Position numbers and translations under genes: made by a program. A stretch of DNA of 64,000 nucleotides. It comes from Dyella kyungheensis. Its GTDB lineage: Bacteria; Pseudomonadota; Gammaproteobacteria; Xanthomonadales; Rhodanobacteraceae. Where the stretch lies: assembly GCF_016905005.1 (NCBI RefSeq), contig NZ_JADIKC010000001.1:496001-560000 (forward strand), in the 5' to 3' direction. The notes under the pieces were generated by a model. It saw only the letters and a program-made list of their open reading frames with translations. It did not search any database and was not told the origin of the DNA. Shown in pieces: positions 64,000 through 64,000 of this stretch; the first letter of the stretch is position 1; each line of letters starts with the position of its first letter.

Positions 64000-64000
64000 C

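Overview
The window is a GC-rich chromosomal segment from a gammaproteobacterium, most likely of the order Lysobacterales (Xanthomonadales) and plausibly Rhodanobacteraceae (Dyella, Luteibacter or Rhodanobacter type). This rests on gene content only: TonB receptors, a DAP BII-type S46 peptidase, the miaA-hfq-hflXKC-DUF2065-purA block, a full ccm operon, and dense palindromic intergenic repeats. No database search was possible.

Region 0-8 kb looks like a polyhydroxybutyrate module: the end of a TonB-dependent receptor, a secreted PHB depolymerase, a transporter-like (SSS) hybrid histidine kinase with a convergent LuxR-type response regulator (CrbS/CrbR-like), and a lipoprotein 3-hydroxybutyrate oligomer hydrolase. 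From 8 to 12.5 kb are small housekeeping genes (cyclophilin, YidB-like, GlsB-like, aminotransferase, malate dehydrogenase, lipoprotein). From 12.5 to 25.4 kb is a methylcitrate (propionyl-CoA) pathway, prpE, prpB, prpC and prpD. It is interrupted by a five-gene putative secreted-fibre operon (17.9-22.3 kb), a glutathione S-transferase, and a TerC-type membrane protein with an apparent yybP-ykoY manganese riboswitch.

The five-gene operon is the most interesting part. A perfect sigma-54 -24/-12 element precedes a glycine-rich secreted protein, a small secreted protein, a periplasmic C39 peptidase, another secreted protein, and a coiled-coil plus beta-barrel outer-membrane protein. The layout resembles Pseudomonas Fap functional-amyloid loci (FapC..FapD-FapE-FapF), but the subunit looks different. 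The two small secreted proteins share a double-glycine motif (V-x3-T-L-x2-Q-x-G-G), and three of the proteins share a QN/QQ-type motif.

From 25.6 to 28.2 kb are two tandem OmpA paralogues with duplicated leaders. From 28.3 to 38.8 kb are a pseudouridine synthase, kbl and tdh (threonine catabolism) around a giant DUF748 protein, an S46 dipeptidyl peptidase and a Tat-exported beta-carbonic anhydrase. From 38.9 to 45.9 kb is miaA-hfq-hflX-hflK-hflC-DUF2065-purA. From 45.9 to 54.2 kb is an accessory stretch: orphan proteins, a HigA-like antitoxin without toxin, short repeats, and an RHS-repeat protein with a Cys-rich tail followed 2 bp later by a small candidate immunity gene, ending at a tRNA-Leu(CAA). 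From 54.2 to 64 kb are a cysteine dioxygenase-family gene and the leftward operon ccmABCDEFGHI-metX, then a DUF3293 gene and the end of a kynurenine 3-monooxygenase gene.

Eight copies of one paired palindrome (REPIN-like, core TGTGGGAGCGCACC) lie between genes. One of them sits inside ccmH and is translated as part of its signal peptide.
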